From Vibrio mediterranei (GTDB lineage Bacteria > Pseudomonadota > Gammaproteobacteria > Enterobacterales > Vibrionaceae): DNA of 64,000 nucleotides. Of this stretch, positions 52,662 through 62,085 are shown piece after piece (the stretch's first letter is position 1; each line of letters begins with the position of its first letter). The notes beneath the pieces were generated by a model. It had not been told where the DNA came from. It made no database searches and saw only the letters and a program-made list of their open reading frames with translations. The stretch is taken from NCBI RefSeq assembly GCF_900088415.1, contig NZ_FLLQ01000013.1, positions 55,353 to 119,352 of the forward strand, given 5' to 3'. The translations under genes were made by a program, and so were the position numbers.

Positions 52662-52714
52662 GACATTAGTTATCATTTGTCTTGTGAAGTCAATTGATAT
52701 CGATTATCATTTGC
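52662..52714 (+). promoter_or_regulatory. Tandem Fur-box-like sites before the methyltransferase gene
   Basis: GATATCGATTATCATTTGC at 52696-52714 matches the 19-bp Fur consensus at 14 positions; a weaker copy, GACATTAGTTATCATTTGT, starts at about 52662 (11 matches). Both contain TTATCATTTG. Iron repression of the downstream gene is inferred. Confidence 0.6.
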
Positions 52715-52734
52715 ACTCTTTCGGAGGGTGGGAA

Positions 52735-53547
52735 ATGAAAAATCAAACGAGTCGTGAGTCAGAGCATTTTGATGTGCCAACTAAGTTGCTTCGACCTCTT
52801 TGGTTTCGAAGTCGCGAAAGCCTATTAGATGATGGCATTATTTATGACCCTATTGCAGCTCATGCTTGCCGTCGCTGTCATCTCGCTCCCGATTGTCTCA
52901 CCGGTAATGTAGATCAAAGTCAGCTTCTCCATGCCACTCTGACACAAATTTGTGATCTTCAAGTAAAACGCTTTCTCGAAACCAACCCTGATGGCTGGGT
53001 TATCAACGTTGGAGCTCGGCTCGATACCCGATTCTATCGCCTTGATAACGGCCGTTGTCATTGGGTTGAAGTGGATACCAATGAACATCTTGTTTGGCGA
53101 CAACGATTGTTCCATAAGAGTGAACGTTATCAATTAAGGTGCGGATCTATTGATGATATGAGCTGGCTACAATCTTTATCGGTTCCAAATGACAGACCTG
53201 TACTGGTGGTTTGTGAGCAAGCACTACTTGAAAGAAGAGAAAATCGCATTGCACACTTTATCCAATCGATCGGTTGCTATTTTCAACATGCTCAGGCGTG
53301 TGTGGTGTTGGCTGGTGATTTGACGACTTCTCGTTTGGGGAAAAGAATGGGAGGCGAGCGTTATCAACATGGTCTGCGCCGCCCAACTCAGAAATTGCTG
53401 AATTGGTTGCCGTGGATTCATAAAGTGTCACTCCTTTCACCCATCGACCAACATTGTCAGCGCTGGTCTAAGTGGCAACGTATTATCGCCAAGCTGCCAC
53501 TCTATAAGCATCGATTAACACCGAACGTGATCAATGTTGAATGGTAG
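52735..53547 (+). CDS. LCM/PPM1-type SAM-dependent O-methyltransferase, probably Fur-regulated
   Basis: The 270 residues (ATG 52735 after GGAGGGTGGG) match the leucine carboxyl methyltransferase-like class: motif I INVGARLDTRFYRLDNGRC (about 90-108), then HWVEVDTNEHLVWRQRLF, and VLVVCEQALLERR. Family members methylate carboxyl or hydroxyl groups of varied small molecules or proteins; the substrate is unknown here. It stands alone between a CsrB-like RNA and a MATE gene. CRRCHLAPDC near residue 44 could bind metal. Tandem Fur boxes upstream suggest use in iron starvation, for example siderophore tailoring, though no siderophore gene is adjacent. Confidence 0.75.
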   Translation: MKNQTSRESEHFDVPTKLLRPLWFRSRESLLDDGIIYDPIAAHACRRCHLAPDCLTGNVDQSQLLHATLTQICDLQVKRFLETNPDGWVINVGARLDTRFYRLDNGRCHWVEVDTNEHLVWRQRLFHKSERYQLRCGSIDDMSWLQSLSVPNDRPVLVVCEQALLERRENRIAHFIQSIGCYFQHAQACVVLAGDLTTSRLGKRMGGERYQHGLRRPTQKLLNWLPWIHKVSLLSPIDQHCQRWSKWQRIIAKLPLYKHRLTPNVINVEW

Positions 53548-53599
53548 GAGTAGGAACCTAGGGTCAATTAACGCTACTATAGCCCCAACTATTTTTTAA

Positions 53600-53636
53600 C
53601 CACCACCATAGTTTCTATGGTGGTGTTGTTTTTGGG
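53600..53636 (+). terminator. Terminator after the methyltransferase gene
   Basis: Stem CACCACCATAG / CTATGGTGGTG followed by TTGTTTTT; just before the MATE gene. Confidence 0.8.
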
Positions 53637-53642
53637 GTCAGT

Positions 53643-54989
53643 GTGTTTCGACAATATTTCTCTATTCTGTCTAATATTGAACTTCATCGCCGTGTCTTGC
53701 TATTAGCCATTCCCATGGTGATTTCGAATATTACCGTGCCGCTTCTGGGGTTAGTGGATGCCGCAGTTATTGGTCATTTAGAGCATTCTTGGTATCTCGG
53801 TGGCGTGGCACTCGGTAGCACGATGATCAGTGTGACCTTTTGGTTACTCGGCTTTCTTCGAATGTCGACAACTGGGCTGACAGCTCAATCTTATGGTGCT
53901 CAGGATAATCGGCAGCTCGCCTTAGTATTTCTGCAGGGAACACTGATGGCGTTGGGCTTTGCGTTGGTATTTTTATTGCTGCATAGCGTCATCGCCGACC
54001 TTGTCTTCTCATTGAGTAGTGCTAGTGAGGATGTGAAATATTATGGTCACCAGTATTTTTCGATTCGTGCTTGGAGTGCGCCTGCGTCACTACTCAACTT
54101 TGTACTACTGGGTTGGTTACTAGGCACACAAAATGCCAAAGCACCGATGTGGATGGTAATCATCACCAATGTTGTCAATATTGTGCTTGATGTTCTATTT
54201 GTCATCGGCTTAGGCTGGAAAGTCGAAGGGGCGGCGTTAGCATCCGTGATCGCCGATTACTCGGGTTGTGCTTTCGGACTTTGGTGCGTATGGCGCACTT
54301 GGAGTCATCGTCAGTTGCCTGCTATACGCTCATTGCTGTCCGGTGTCGCAAATGATATTGGTCGTTTTGTAAAACTGAACCGAGATATTTTCTTACGCTC
54401 TCTTTGCCTACAAGCGACGTTTAGCTTTATGACCTTCCAAGGTGCGGCTTTTGGTGATGACATTGTGGCTGCTAACGCTGTGTTGATGAGCTTTTTAATG
54501 ATCATCTCTTATGGCATGGATGGTTTTGCTTATGCGATGGAAGCCATGGTCGGTAAGGCGATCGGTGCAAAGAGTCGAACGGCACTGACCGAGTCGCTGC
54601 TTGCTACCTTCTTCTGGAGCTTGATTATTTGTAGTGGTCTGACAGTGGTCTTTATGGTGTGGGGCAGTAGTTTGATTGGTTTAATTACCAGTATTCCCGA
54701 TGTCCAGCAACAAGCGATGCTGTTCTTACCTTGGTTGATTGCTATGCCTTTGGTGTCTATGTGGTGTTTCTTGTTTGATGGCATCTTTATTGGGGCCACC
54801 AAAGGTCGAGATATGAGAAACAGTATGTTTGTTGCGACCTGTAGCTTCTTTGCCATTTTCTACATAACAAGTGGAATGGGTAACCATGCACTTTGGTTAG
54901 CCATGCTGAGTTTTATGGGAATGAGGGGCTTTGGGTTAGCTATGATCTTTTTGCATCAATGGCGCAGCAAAACCTTCCTCGAAGCATAA
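53643..54989 (+). CDS. dinF: MATE-family efflux transporter, DinF-like
   Basis: Twelve-helix sodium- or proton-coupled exporter. The 448 residues start RVLLLAIPMVISNITVPLLG then LVDAAVIGHLEHSWYLGGVA, close to the DinF branch of MATE proteins, with a repeat of the motif in the second half (LQATFSFMTFQGAAFGDDIV). GTG start at 53643 after GGGGTCAGT. No SOS box is seen, so DNA-damage control as for E. coli dinF is not supported by the sequence. The DinF name is by similarity only. Confidence 0.82.
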   Translation: MFRQYFSILSNIELHRRVLLLAIPMVISNITVPLLGLVDAAVIGHLEHSWYLGGVALGSTMISVTFWLLGFLRMSTTGLTAQSYGAQDNRQLALVFLQGTLMALGFALVFLLLHSVIADLVFSLSSASEDVKYYGHQYFSIRAWSAPASLLNFVLLGWLLGTQNAKAPMWMVIITNVVNIVLDVLFVIGLGWKVEGAALASVIADYSGCAFGLWCVWRTWSHRQLPAIRSLLSGVANDIGRFVKLNRDIFLRSLCLQATFSFMTFQGAAFGDDIVAANAVLMSFLMIISYGMDGFAYAMEAMVGKAIGAKSRTALTESLLATFFWSLIICSGLTVVFMVWGSSLIGLITSIPDVQQQAMLFLPWLIAMPLVSMWCFLFDGIFIGATKGRDMRNSMFVATCSFFAIFYITSGMGNHALWLAMLSFMGMRGFGLAMIFLHQWRSKTFLEA

Positions 54990-55017
54990 AAAGGGCGGCT
55001 ATCAAGCCGCCTTTTTT
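54989..55017. terminator. Bidirectional terminator between dinF and sthA
   Basis: Stem AAGGGCGGCT / AGCCGCCTTTT with T6 on the plus strand and A-rich flank; the two genes converge here. Confidence 0.8.
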
Positions 55018-55033
55018 ATACTTTCGTTAAACA

Positions 55034-56434
55034 CTAGAATAAGCGATTCAAACCATTAAGCGCCGCTACGCGGTAGGCTTCAGCCATGGTTGGATAGTTA
55101 AAGGTAGTGTTAACAAAGTACTCGATGGTATTTGCTTCGCCTTTTTGCTCCATTATCGCTTGGCCGATGTGGATGATTTCCGCAGCACGCTCACCGAAAC
55201 AGTGGATACCTAAGATTTCTTTGGTTTCGCGATGGAACAAAATCTTCAAGCTTCCTACGTCTTTGCCAGCAATCTGAGCTCGAGCAAGATGTTTAAACGA
55301 TGAACGCCCTACTTCGTAAGGGACTTTTGCTTCGGTAAGTTCTTGCTCTGTTTTACCTACTGAACTGATTTCTGGAATGGTGTAGATACCTGTTGGAATG
55401 TCTTCAATCAGTTTACCGTCTGCTTCACCTTGCGTGATGGCTTGGGCGACGAAACGGCCTTGGTCATAAGCTGCACTTGCCAAGCTAGGGTAACCAATCA
55501 CATCACCCACGGCATACACGTGGTCAACGTCGGTTTGATAGTTACTATCGACTTTCAGTTGCCCACGAGAATCAGCACTTAGGCCTACTGCAGATAAGTT
55601 CAACGCGTCAGTATTACCCGTTCGGCCATTCGCATACAGTAGGCAGTCAGCGCGCATTTTCTTCCCTGAGTTCAGATGAATAATGACGCCGTCTTCGGTC
55701 CCTTCTATTTTGGCGTAGGTTTCATCATTACGAATCATCATGCCGCTGTTCCAGAAGTGGTACGACAGTGAGTCAGACATTTCATTATCTAAAAATGCCA
55801 GCAGACGCTCGCGAGTATTGATAAGGTCTGTTTTGACATCTAAGCCACGGAAGATCGAGGCGTATTCGCAACCAATAACCCCCGCACCGTAAATAATGAT
55901 GTGTCTTGGGTCATGTTCTAGTGACAAAATAGAGTCGCTGTCGTAGATACGAGGATGGGTAAAGTCAACATCGTCTGGTCGATAAGGTCTAGAGCCTGTC
56001 GCGATAACAAATTTATCGGCCGTGTAGGTATCGACGGTGCCGTCGGTTTTCGTGACTTCCAGAGTATTTGAATCGACGAAGCGAGCCGTGCCAAACAGTA
56101 ACGTACACTCATTTCGGTCATAGAACCCTTGGCGCAGTCGAGTTTGCTTATCTATCACGGTTTTGGCATGACCAAGAATATTAGAGAAGGTAGAGTGGAG
56201 GCTGGTGTTATTGCCACAGAACAGTGGGTTGCTGTTGAACTCGATAATACGGCTGACCGCATGTCTGAGCGCCTTTGATGGGATAGTACCCCAGTGAGTA
56301 CATCCACCACCAACGCTGCTTTCTTTTTCTATGATGGCAACGTTCAGCCCTGCTTTAGTCAGTCCCATAGCAGCACCTTCACCACCGGGTCCACTTCCTA
56401 TCACGATGGCATCAAAATGTTTGGAGCGACTCAT
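55034..56434 (-). CDS. sthA: Soluble pyridine nucleotide transhydrogenase SthA
   Basis: Flavoprotein that moves reducing equivalents from NADPH to NAD+. ATG 56434 (GAGG upstream) gives 466 residues, the family's exact size; an upstream ATG at 56467 is unlikely. FAD motif IGSGPGGEGAAMGL is near the N-terminus. GGGCTHWGTIPSKALRH lacks the second redox Cys of related disulfide reductases, as is usual in SthA. NAD site IIYGAGVIGCEYASIF and dimerisation domain follow. Divergent from fabR. Confidence 0.96.
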   Translation of the reverse strand: MSRSKHFDAIVIGSGPGGEGAAMGLTKAGLNVAIIEKESSVGGGCTHWGTIPSKALRHAVSRIIEFNSNPLFCGNNTSLHSTFSNILGHAKTVIDKQTRLRQGFYDRNECTLLFGTARFVDSNTLEVTKTDGTVDTYTADKFVIATGSRPYRPDDVDFTHPRIYDSDSILSLEHDPRHIIIYGAGVIGCEYASIFRGLDVKTDLINTRERLLAFLDNEMSDSLSYHFWNSGMMIRNDETYAKIEGTEDGVIIHLNSGKKMRADCLLYANGRTGNTDALNLSAVGLSADSRGQLKVDSNYQTDVDHVYAVGDVIGYPSLASAAYDQGRFVAQAITQGEADGKLIEDIPTGIYTIPEISSVGKTEQELTEAKVPYEVGRSSFKHLARAQIAGKDVGSLKILFHRETKEILGIHCFGERAAEIIHIGQAIMEQKGEANTIEYFVNTTFNYPTMAEAYRVAALNGLNRLF

Positions 56435-56829
56435 AGTGTATATCCTCGTTGTACCTAACTGCATCACGCAAAAGACCTCCAGTTAGGCTTGCCTATTTAG
56501 GCACAACAGCAGGCATTGCGGCGTTAACATTGCTTAAATTCTTGTTAGCGAGATTCTAACGGATTATTAACCTTGGTAAACCAAGTTGCCGTGATAGGGT
56601 GTGAAAGATCACGAGATTTGTCTTAAGTTGCGATACCTTACGTGGTTTAGCCTTTGTATGCCGCCAATTTTATAGAATATGTTGAGTTGCAAAGTGAAGT
56701 GAGACTTACAAAGTGTTTTATTAAAAATCCTTTTGCATAGGCTTATACAAACAGGCTATTCGCGCTATATTACCAGCACTCCCTCAATTACCGTATGAAT
56801 GGTAGTCAACAAGTAAACCTAGGTAAAAC
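56435..56829. promoter_or_regulatory. Divergent sthA / fabR intergenic region
   Basis: 395 bp without an ORF. A TATATT at about 56765-56770 may be the fabR -10. I see no clear operator, sRNA or riboswitch. Confidence 0.35.
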
Positions 56830-57471
56830 ATGAAATCAATGGGTATCCGTGCACAACAAAAAGAGAAAACGCGTCGTTCATTGATCGATGCTGCTTTTAG
56901 CCAGTTAAGTGCTGATCGCAGCTTTTCAAATTTGAGTTTACGCGAAGTGGCACGAGAGGCTGGTATTGCACCAACGTCCTTTTATCGTCACTTCAAAGAC
57001 ATGGATGAATTGGGACTCACCATGGTAGATGAAGGAGGCTTGTTGCTGAGACAATTGATGCGACAAGCGCGCCAACGTATTGTCAAAGAAGGCAGTGTGA
57101 TTCGTACTTCGGTTGAAACCTTTATGGAGTTCATTGAAAGTAGTCCTAACGTTTTTCGCTTATTGTTGCGAGAGCGTTCGGGTACATCATTTGACTTTCG
57201 AGCCGCAGTCGCTCGTGAGATCCAGCATTTTTCAGCAGAATTAACCGAATACCTTGTGAGCACGGGCATGGACCGTGATGAAGCGATCGCTCAAGCTGAA
57301 GCTTCGGTTATCTTGGTATTCAGTTCTGGTGCTGAAGCACTCGATCTTAATAAGAAAGAAAGATATGAACTGGCAGAAAGGTTAATTGTCCAACTTAGGA
57401 TAGTTGCCAAAGGCGCACACTGGTATCGCAAAGAACGTGAAAGAAACCGTCAAAAAGAAGGGTTGAACTAA
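56830..57471 (+). CDS. fabR: Unsaturated fatty acid biosynthesis repressor FabR
   Basis: TetR-family repressor of fabA/fabB that senses acyl-ACP or acyl-CoA unsaturation. The 213 residues begin with MGIRAQQKEKTRRSLIDAAF after three extra residues, and the HTH is SLREVAREAGIAPTSFYRHF. The C-terminal ligand domain keeps RLLLRERSGTSFDFRAAVAR. The gene overlaps yijD by one base, the conserved pairing. An ATG at 56839 is the alternative start. Confidence 0.95.
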   Translation: MKSMGIRAQQKEKTRRSLIDAAFSQLSADRSFSNLSLREVAREAGIAPTSFYRHFKDMDELGLTMVDEGGLLLRQLMRQARQRIVKEGSVIRTSVETFMEFIESSPNVFRLLLRERSGTSFDFRAAVAREIQHFSAELTEYLVSTGMDRDEAIAQAEASVILVFSSGAEALDLNKKERYELAERLIVQLRIVAKGAHWYRKERERNRQKEGLN

Positions 57472-57842
57472 TGTCCAATGAAGTATCCTCCGAAAGCCGT
57501 AATAGCGGTAAGAAAACTCTAGTGCTAGCGCTGATTGCTGGTATGTGTGGTAATGCAATGTTGTCTTGGCTAACTGTTAGCGAAGTTGCATTCTCTATTT
57601 TTCCTCTGATAGCTCTTGTTCTATCTGTTCAAGCTCTATATCAAGAGTACCTAAAGAACCCAATTCCAGAAGACTTCCCGATGGTAGGTTTGGCTGCGTT
57701 TTTTGTTGGCGCATTTGGTCATTCGGCTTTCACTAAGGCCCAGTATCCAGATGCCGGCTCCAACTTCTTCGCGATCATCGTTGTATTGGTTCTACTGTTT
57801 TGGATTGGTAAGAAACTTGGCTACATTATGAAAGAAGCCTAA
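57471..57842 (+). CDS. yijD: YijD-family (DUF1422) inner-membrane protein
   Basis: Membrane protein of unknown function with 123 residues and four predicted helices (TLVLALIAGMCGNAMLSWLT; FSIFPLIALVLSVQAL; MVGLAAFFVGAFGHSAF; FFAIIVVLVLLFWIG). It is translationally coupled to fabR, as in Enterobacteria, where yijD also follows fabR and precedes trmA. Name given by synteny and similarity. Confidence 0.88.
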   Translation: MSNEVSSESRNSGKKTLVLALIAGMCGNAMLSWLTVSEVAFSIFPLIALVLSVQALYQEYLKNPIPEDFPMVGLAAFFVGAFGHSAFTKAQYPDAGSNFFAIIVVLVLLFWIGKKLGYIMKEA

Positions 57843-57867
57843 TAGGCATTATTAATGTCCGCGAATA

Positions 57868-57900
57868 AAAAACGAGCCGCTTGGGCTCGTTTTTTTGTTT
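57868..57900. terminator. Bidirectional terminator between yijD and trmA
   Basis: Stem AAAACGAGCC / GGCTCGTTTT with GCTTG loop and T-runs on both strands. Confidence 0.85.
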
Positions 57901-57913
57901 ACGCTGTGGCGGA

Positions 57914-59023
57914 TTACGCTTTACGTTCTAACAACACACCGGCTTCGATGTGATGAGTAAACGGGAACTGGTCGAACAGCGCAAATCGAGTAATAGTGTG
58001 AGTTTCACTCAATACATCTAAATTGTCTTTCAGTGTTTCTGGGTTGCACGAAATATACAGAATACGTTGGTAACCTTGCACCATTTTACATGTATCAATA
58101 TCCATACCTGCGCGCGGTGGGTCGACAAAAATCGTGTTGCAGTTATAGCTTTTCAAATCGACATTCTGTTGCTGTAGACGGCGAAATTCACGCTTTCCTT
58201 CCATCGCTTCAGTGAATTCTTCAGCAGACATACGAATAATTTGTACATTATCAATCTTGTTTTCAGCGATATTGAATTGTGCCGAGTCAACTGAAGGCTT
58301 GGCTAACTCTGTCGCGAGAACGCGTTCAAAGTTTTGCGCCAATGCAAGTGAAAAGTTGCCATTACCGCAGTAAAGCTCCAGCAAGTCACCTTTGCTTTCT
58401 TGGGTACAGTCCACCGCCCATTCCAGCATTTTCTGAGCCACGGGACCATTTGGCTGGGTGAAGCTATTCTCTACTTGTTGGTAGTGATAAGGCTGACCAT
58501 TTACGTGCAAGGTTTCTAGTACATAGTCTTGGTCTAAGACGATTTTCATTTTACGAGCACGGCCAATGAGGTTGAGTTTGAACCCTTCATCATTAAGGCG
58601 TTGCTTAAGGGCTTTTGCTTCTGCTTTCCAAGCATCATCTAATTGACGGTGATACAGCAACGAAACCAAAATTTCACCGCTGAGTGTAGAAAGAAAGTCA
58701 ACTTGGAATAGCTTCTTACGCAGAACGTCATTACCTTTCATTGCATCCATAAGCAATGGCATCAAATCGTTGATGAGGCGGCTTGCTGCTGGAAATTGGT
58801 CCACGCGGTACTTTTCACGCGTTTCTTGATTGAACATGATGTAATACATGTCCTCTCCTTCGTGCCAAACGCGGAATTCTGCACGCATGCGATAGTGCTT
58901 CTCTGGAGAAGTAAATACTTCGAGTTCAGGAGCAGAATAAGGCGCCATCATATCGATCAATCGTTGAGATTTTTCGTCGAGCTGAATTTGGTAGCCTTCT
59001 GGTGTGAAGTCGAGATTTGCCAT
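57914..59023 (-). CDS. trmA: tRNA (uracil-54-C5)-methyltransferase TrmA
   Basis: Makes the T of the tRNA T-loop. The 369 residues have the TrmA-specific region at the N-terminus and a SAM domain: LLELYCGNGNFSLALAQNF, TIFVDPPRAGMD and the catalytic ILYISCNPETL (Cys near 327), with the C-terminal general base Glu in TRFALFDQFPFTHHIEAGVL. Full length, monocistronic, divergent from btuB. Confidence 0.96.
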   Translation of the reverse strand: MANLDFTPEGYQIQLDEKSQRLIDMMAPYSAPELEVFTSPEKHYRMRAEFRVWHEGEDMYYIMFNQETREKYRVDQFPAASRLINDLMPLLMDAMKGNDVLRKKLFQVDFLSTLSGEILVSLLYHRQLDDAWKAEAKALKQRLNDEGFKLNLIGRARKMKIVLDQDYVLETLHVNGQPYHYQQVENSFTQPNGPVAQKMLEWAVDCTQESKGDLLELYCGNGNFSLALAQNFERVLATELAKPSVDSAQFNIAENKIDNVQIIRMSAEEFTEAMEGKREFRRLQQQNVDLKSYNCNTIFVDPPRAGMDIDTCKMVQGYQRILYISCNPETLKDNLDVLSETHTITRFALFDQFPFTHHIEAGVLLERKA

Positions 59024-59179
59024 TGTGGTTGCCTATCGTCGGTAATGAGTTTTTAAAAGGAGGGCAGATTTTATTCAATCTCCCGTCGTTGTCCAGTTTT
59101 TCCCGGAATTGTCTCTCAATATGGCTGGATATCTATAGCTTAGTTCAATCTGTTATAGACAAATTACCATGTTGTTAAT

Positions 59180-59425
59180 ACCATTCCGCCTAGCTGGTGT
59201 GAGAATGACAAAGGAATCTCACTGAAAAGGGAATCTGGTGTAAATCCAGAACTGACGCGCAGCGGTAAAAGAGAACGACCCCTCAAATGACACTGTACGA
59301 GTTGCGGGAAGTCGAGGCAGTAGGTTTAGGTTCACTGTGATCCTTACGCTCTTGAGTCCGAATACCTGCCAGCAGCCAAGCTTCGTTAACCAACAACAAC
59401 GCTAGCTTGGTAGGACTTACGCGAT
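59180..59425 (+). promoter_or_regulatory. Cobalamin riboswitch upstream of btuB
   Basis: The conserved elements appear in order: AAAAGGGAATCTGGTG, AATCCAGAACTGACGCGC, AGCGGTAA and GAGTCCGAATACCTGCCAGC. Past them, CCAAGC (59375) can pair with GCTTGG (59407), close to the btuB ribosome site, a plausible expression platform. Adenosylcobalamin should lower btuB expression. Confidence 0.93.
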
Positions 59426-59442
59426 TTAGGACAACATAACAA

Positions 59443-61293
59443 ATGAACAAATCATTTTTGGCGATAGCAGTGGCTGCATCGCTCTCTTCTTATGCTTCTT
59501 TTTCACTGGCAGAAGCAACGAACCCAAGTGAACAAAGCAAACTCGCAAATGAAACCATGGTCGTGACAGCGAACCGTGTTGAACAGCAACTTAAAGATGT
59601 TCTTGCTCCAATTGAAGTTGTTGATCGTGAGCAAATTGACGCTATTCAAGCCAAATCAGTTTCTGAGATATTACGACGTTTACCAGGCGTACAGATCGCA
59701 AACCAAGGTGGCATTGGTCAAAATGCCGAACTGTACATTCGAGGTCGCTCTAGTAAGAACACTTTGGTATTAATCAACGGTGTTCGAATTGGGAGTGCAA
59801 CAACAGGTGCTGCGAATCTGTCGGCCATTCCTCTTGATGGTGTGCAACGTATCGAAATTATCCGTGGTGCCCGTGCTGCGGTATATGGTTCTGATGCGGT
59901 AAGTGGTGTGGTTAATATTATCACCACTAATAAAAATGGCTCTCCAAGTAGAGTTAAAGCTGGAGCGGGAAGCTTTGGAAGTTACAACCTTGGTGGAACA
60001 TTATCGTTAGGTGATGCGGAGAATGGATGGCTCAATCTGACAGCCACTCATCAGTCTAGTAATGGCTACAATGTCCAACCGACCAGCACTAATCCAATAG
60101 ATGCAGATGACGATGGCTATACCAGTCAATATCTAGTCCTCGATATGGGTAAACGATTGGATCAAAACTGGCAACTAAAGGCCAATGGTTATTACCAAAA
60201 ACATAATACTGAATTTGATAACCCTTGGACTGGCGTAGATAAGTCGGATAGTGATTTGTACAGTTTTAGTGTTGCTGGTGACTATATGCGTAATAACTTT
60301 GATTCGTCGCTGACACTGACGACGAATCAAGATAAAGCGAAATCTTATGGTCAAGGCGCGCCAGAAGGGACTATTTCGACCAACCGCGTTGCGGTGAACT
60401 GGAATAACAACGTAAAAATCAATGATGAATTGAGTTTCTTGGGCGGCATTGATTGGTACAAAGATAAAGTTGATAACACAACTAAAGCTATGACTAAAGA
60501 CACTCGAGACAATGGAGCCGTCTTCTTAGGTGCACTCTACAATCAAGAGCGCTTATCACTAGAAGCTAATGTTCGACATGATGACAATAGTGCCTATGGA
60601 AACTACACCACTTACCAGTTAGGTGGTGGTGTGAATGTCACAGAGCAATTAAAGGTTGTAGCCATGCATGGAACAGCATTTAAGGCACCTACTTTTAATG
60701 AACTGTATTGGCCTAAAGAGTGTGGTCCATGGGGCTGTTATGAAGGTAATCCAAATCTGGTCCCTGAAGAGTCAGCTACCTCTGAAATTGCTTTAGAGGG
60801 TGAGTTTGCTTTATTAGGATTTAGATTAGGCGCTTATCGCAGCAATGTGGATAAGATGATTGCCAGTAATGGTTCAACGAACGTCAATATCAACAAAGCT
60901 AAGATTGAAGGTATTGAACTAGTAACTCGTTTTGATACCGGAGCGATTGAGCATGAGGTGTCGTACGACTATCTAGATGCTAAAGATGAAAGTACTGGTA
61001 AGGACTTAGTAAGACGAGCTCGCAATAGCGGGAAGTGGAATGCCTCATATAATATTGCCTCTTGGAGATTCGAGCTGAGCTACCTATATCAAGGGAAACG
61101 CTATAATGATGCAGCCAATACTCAAGTATTAGACCCTTATTCGTTAGTTGATATTGCCGGCACCTACTACTTTGATAACGGCCTAAGTCTAGGTGCGAAA
61201 GTTGGCAACTTATTCGATGAAGAGTATGAAACGGTGAGTGGCTATAAAACACCAGAACGTAATTACTACGTGAATGCCATGTATCAGTTCTAA
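59443..61293 (+). CDS. btuB: TonB-dependent vitamin B12 receptor BtuB
   Basis: Outer-membrane cobalamin transporter, 616 residues. Signal peptide at 1-23, TonB box ETMVVTANRV at about 37-46, plug domain (EILRRLPGVQIANQGGIGQN, IRGRSSKNTLVLINGVR, RGARAAVYGSDAVSGVVNII) and a 22-strand barrel ending in aromatic YVNAMYQF. A Ca2+-binding-like DADDDGY loop occurs near residue 222. Expression is under the riboswitch upstream. Confidence 0.94.
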   Translation: MNKSFLAIAVAASLSSYASFSLAEATNPSEQSKLANETMVVTANRVEQQLKDVLAPIEVVDREQIDAIQAKSVSEILRRLPGVQIANQGGIGQNAELYIRGRSSKNTLVLINGVRIGSATTGAANLSAIPLDGVQRIEIIRGARAAVYGSDAVSGVVNIITTNKNGSPSRVKAGAGSFGSYNLGGTLSLGDAENGWLNLTATHQSSNGYNVQPTSTNPIDADDDGYTSQYLVLDMGKRLDQNWQLKANGYYQKHNTEFDNPWTGVDKSDSDLYSFSVAGDYMRNNFDSSLTLTTNQDKAKSYGQGAPEGTISTNRVAVNWNNNVKINDELSFLGGIDWYKDKVDNTTKAMTKDTRDNGAVFLGALYNQERLSLEANVRHDDNSAYGNYTTYQLGGGVNVTEQLKVVAMHGTAFKAPTFNELYWPKECGPWGCYEGNPNLVPEESATSEIALEGEFALLGFRLGAYRSNVDKMIASNGSTNVNINKAKIEGIELVTRFDTGAIEHEVSYDYLDAKDESTGKDLVRRARNSGKWNASYNIASWRFELSYLYQGKRYNDAANTQVLDPYSLVDIAGTYYFDNGLSLGAKVGNLFDEEYETVSGYKTPERNYYVNAMYQF

Positions 61294-61301
61294 TAGCAAA
61301 C

Positions 61302-61328
61302 AGCGCCTCCAATTAAGAGGCGCTTTTT
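61302..61328 (+). terminator. Terminator after btuB
   Basis: Stem AGCGCCTC / GAGGCGCT with CAATTAA loop, then T5. The DUF71 gene starts only 15 bp later, so readthrough is possible. Confidence 0.75.
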
Positions 61329-61343
61329 AATAGGTAGTCCTAA

Positions 61344-62015
61344 ATGAAAAACATCATCATCAGTTGGTCATCTGGCAAAGATTCAACCCTTACATTCGAA
61401 CGACTAATGGAATCTACAGATTATAATGTCGTTGGTCTTTACACTACTCATGTCAAAGGTGAGGTTCCATTTCAAGTAACCCCATTAGAAGTCGTTCAAT
61501 TGCAAGCAGATAGGTTAGGGATGCCATTGGTAACGATAGAGCTACCAGAAGTTTTCCCACCTAACGATGTTTACCAAGCGCTCGTTATTGAGGGGATAAA
61601 ATCTTCTGGCTTGGCAGTAGATGGGATAGCATTTGGTGACATGTTCTGTAATGGAATTGTTGAATATAGAAAAAGCTATGTCGAACCAGCGGGGCTAGAA
61701 GCGGTTTTTCCTTTGGTTGGTGAAAGTAGCGCAAAGCTTGCACAGGAGATCATTGCCAGAGGGATTGAGACAGTGTTGGTTACCGTCGATAGAAATGTGC
61801 TTTCGGAAACATTCTGTGGAAAAGTTTATACCGACGAGCTTATTCAAGAATTACCTAATAATGTTGACCCTTGTGGAGAAGATGGGGAATTCCATACCTT
61901 AGTCTGTAATTCGAGGTACTTTAGTCACCCTATTTCCATTCAACAGATTGAAATTGAGACAGCGCCGAGATTCAGTCATCTAAGATACAGCGTTGAGTCA
62001 GAACTTCGCGGATAA
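61344..62015 (+). CDS. DUF71 PP-loop ATPase, B12-salvage-associated type
   Basis: The 223 residues belong to the DUF71/COG2102 (Dph6-related) family: PP-loop SWSSGKDST at about 8-16, and the family's C-terminal GEDGEFHTLVCN. Archaeal and eukaryotic members make diphthamide, but bacteria lack diphthamide; a bacterial subgroup is predicted to act in B12 salvage from its co-occurrence with btu genes. The place directly after riboswitch-controlled btuB supports that. Substrate is not known; an amidation of a corrinoid precursor is one idea. Confidence 0.8.
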   Translation: MKNIIISWSSGKDSTLTFERLMESTDYNVVGLYTTHVKGEVPFQVTPLEVVQLQADRLGMPLVTIELPEVFPPNDVYQALVIEGIKSSGLAVDGIAFGDMFCNGIVEYRKSYVEPAGLEAVFPLVGESSAKLAQEIIARGIETVLVTVDRNVLSETFCGKVYTDELIQELPNNVDPCGEDGEFHTLVCNSRYFSHPISIQQIEIETAPRFSHLRYSVESELRG

Positions 62016-62085
62016 GTTTACCGACAATAGGGTTATGAGTATTATGTTGGCGAACAGGTTAGTAGTGAGCGTGATACGTTAATCA

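Noticed and set aside
52660..52734. Upstream extension of the methyltransferase
   Set aside because: The added 25 codons cover the Fur-like sites; the ATG at 52735 has a strong ribosome site.
56597..56612. TGTGA-AAGA-TCACG, possible CRP site between sthA and fabR
   Set aside because: The spacer is 4 bp, not the 6 needed for CRP.
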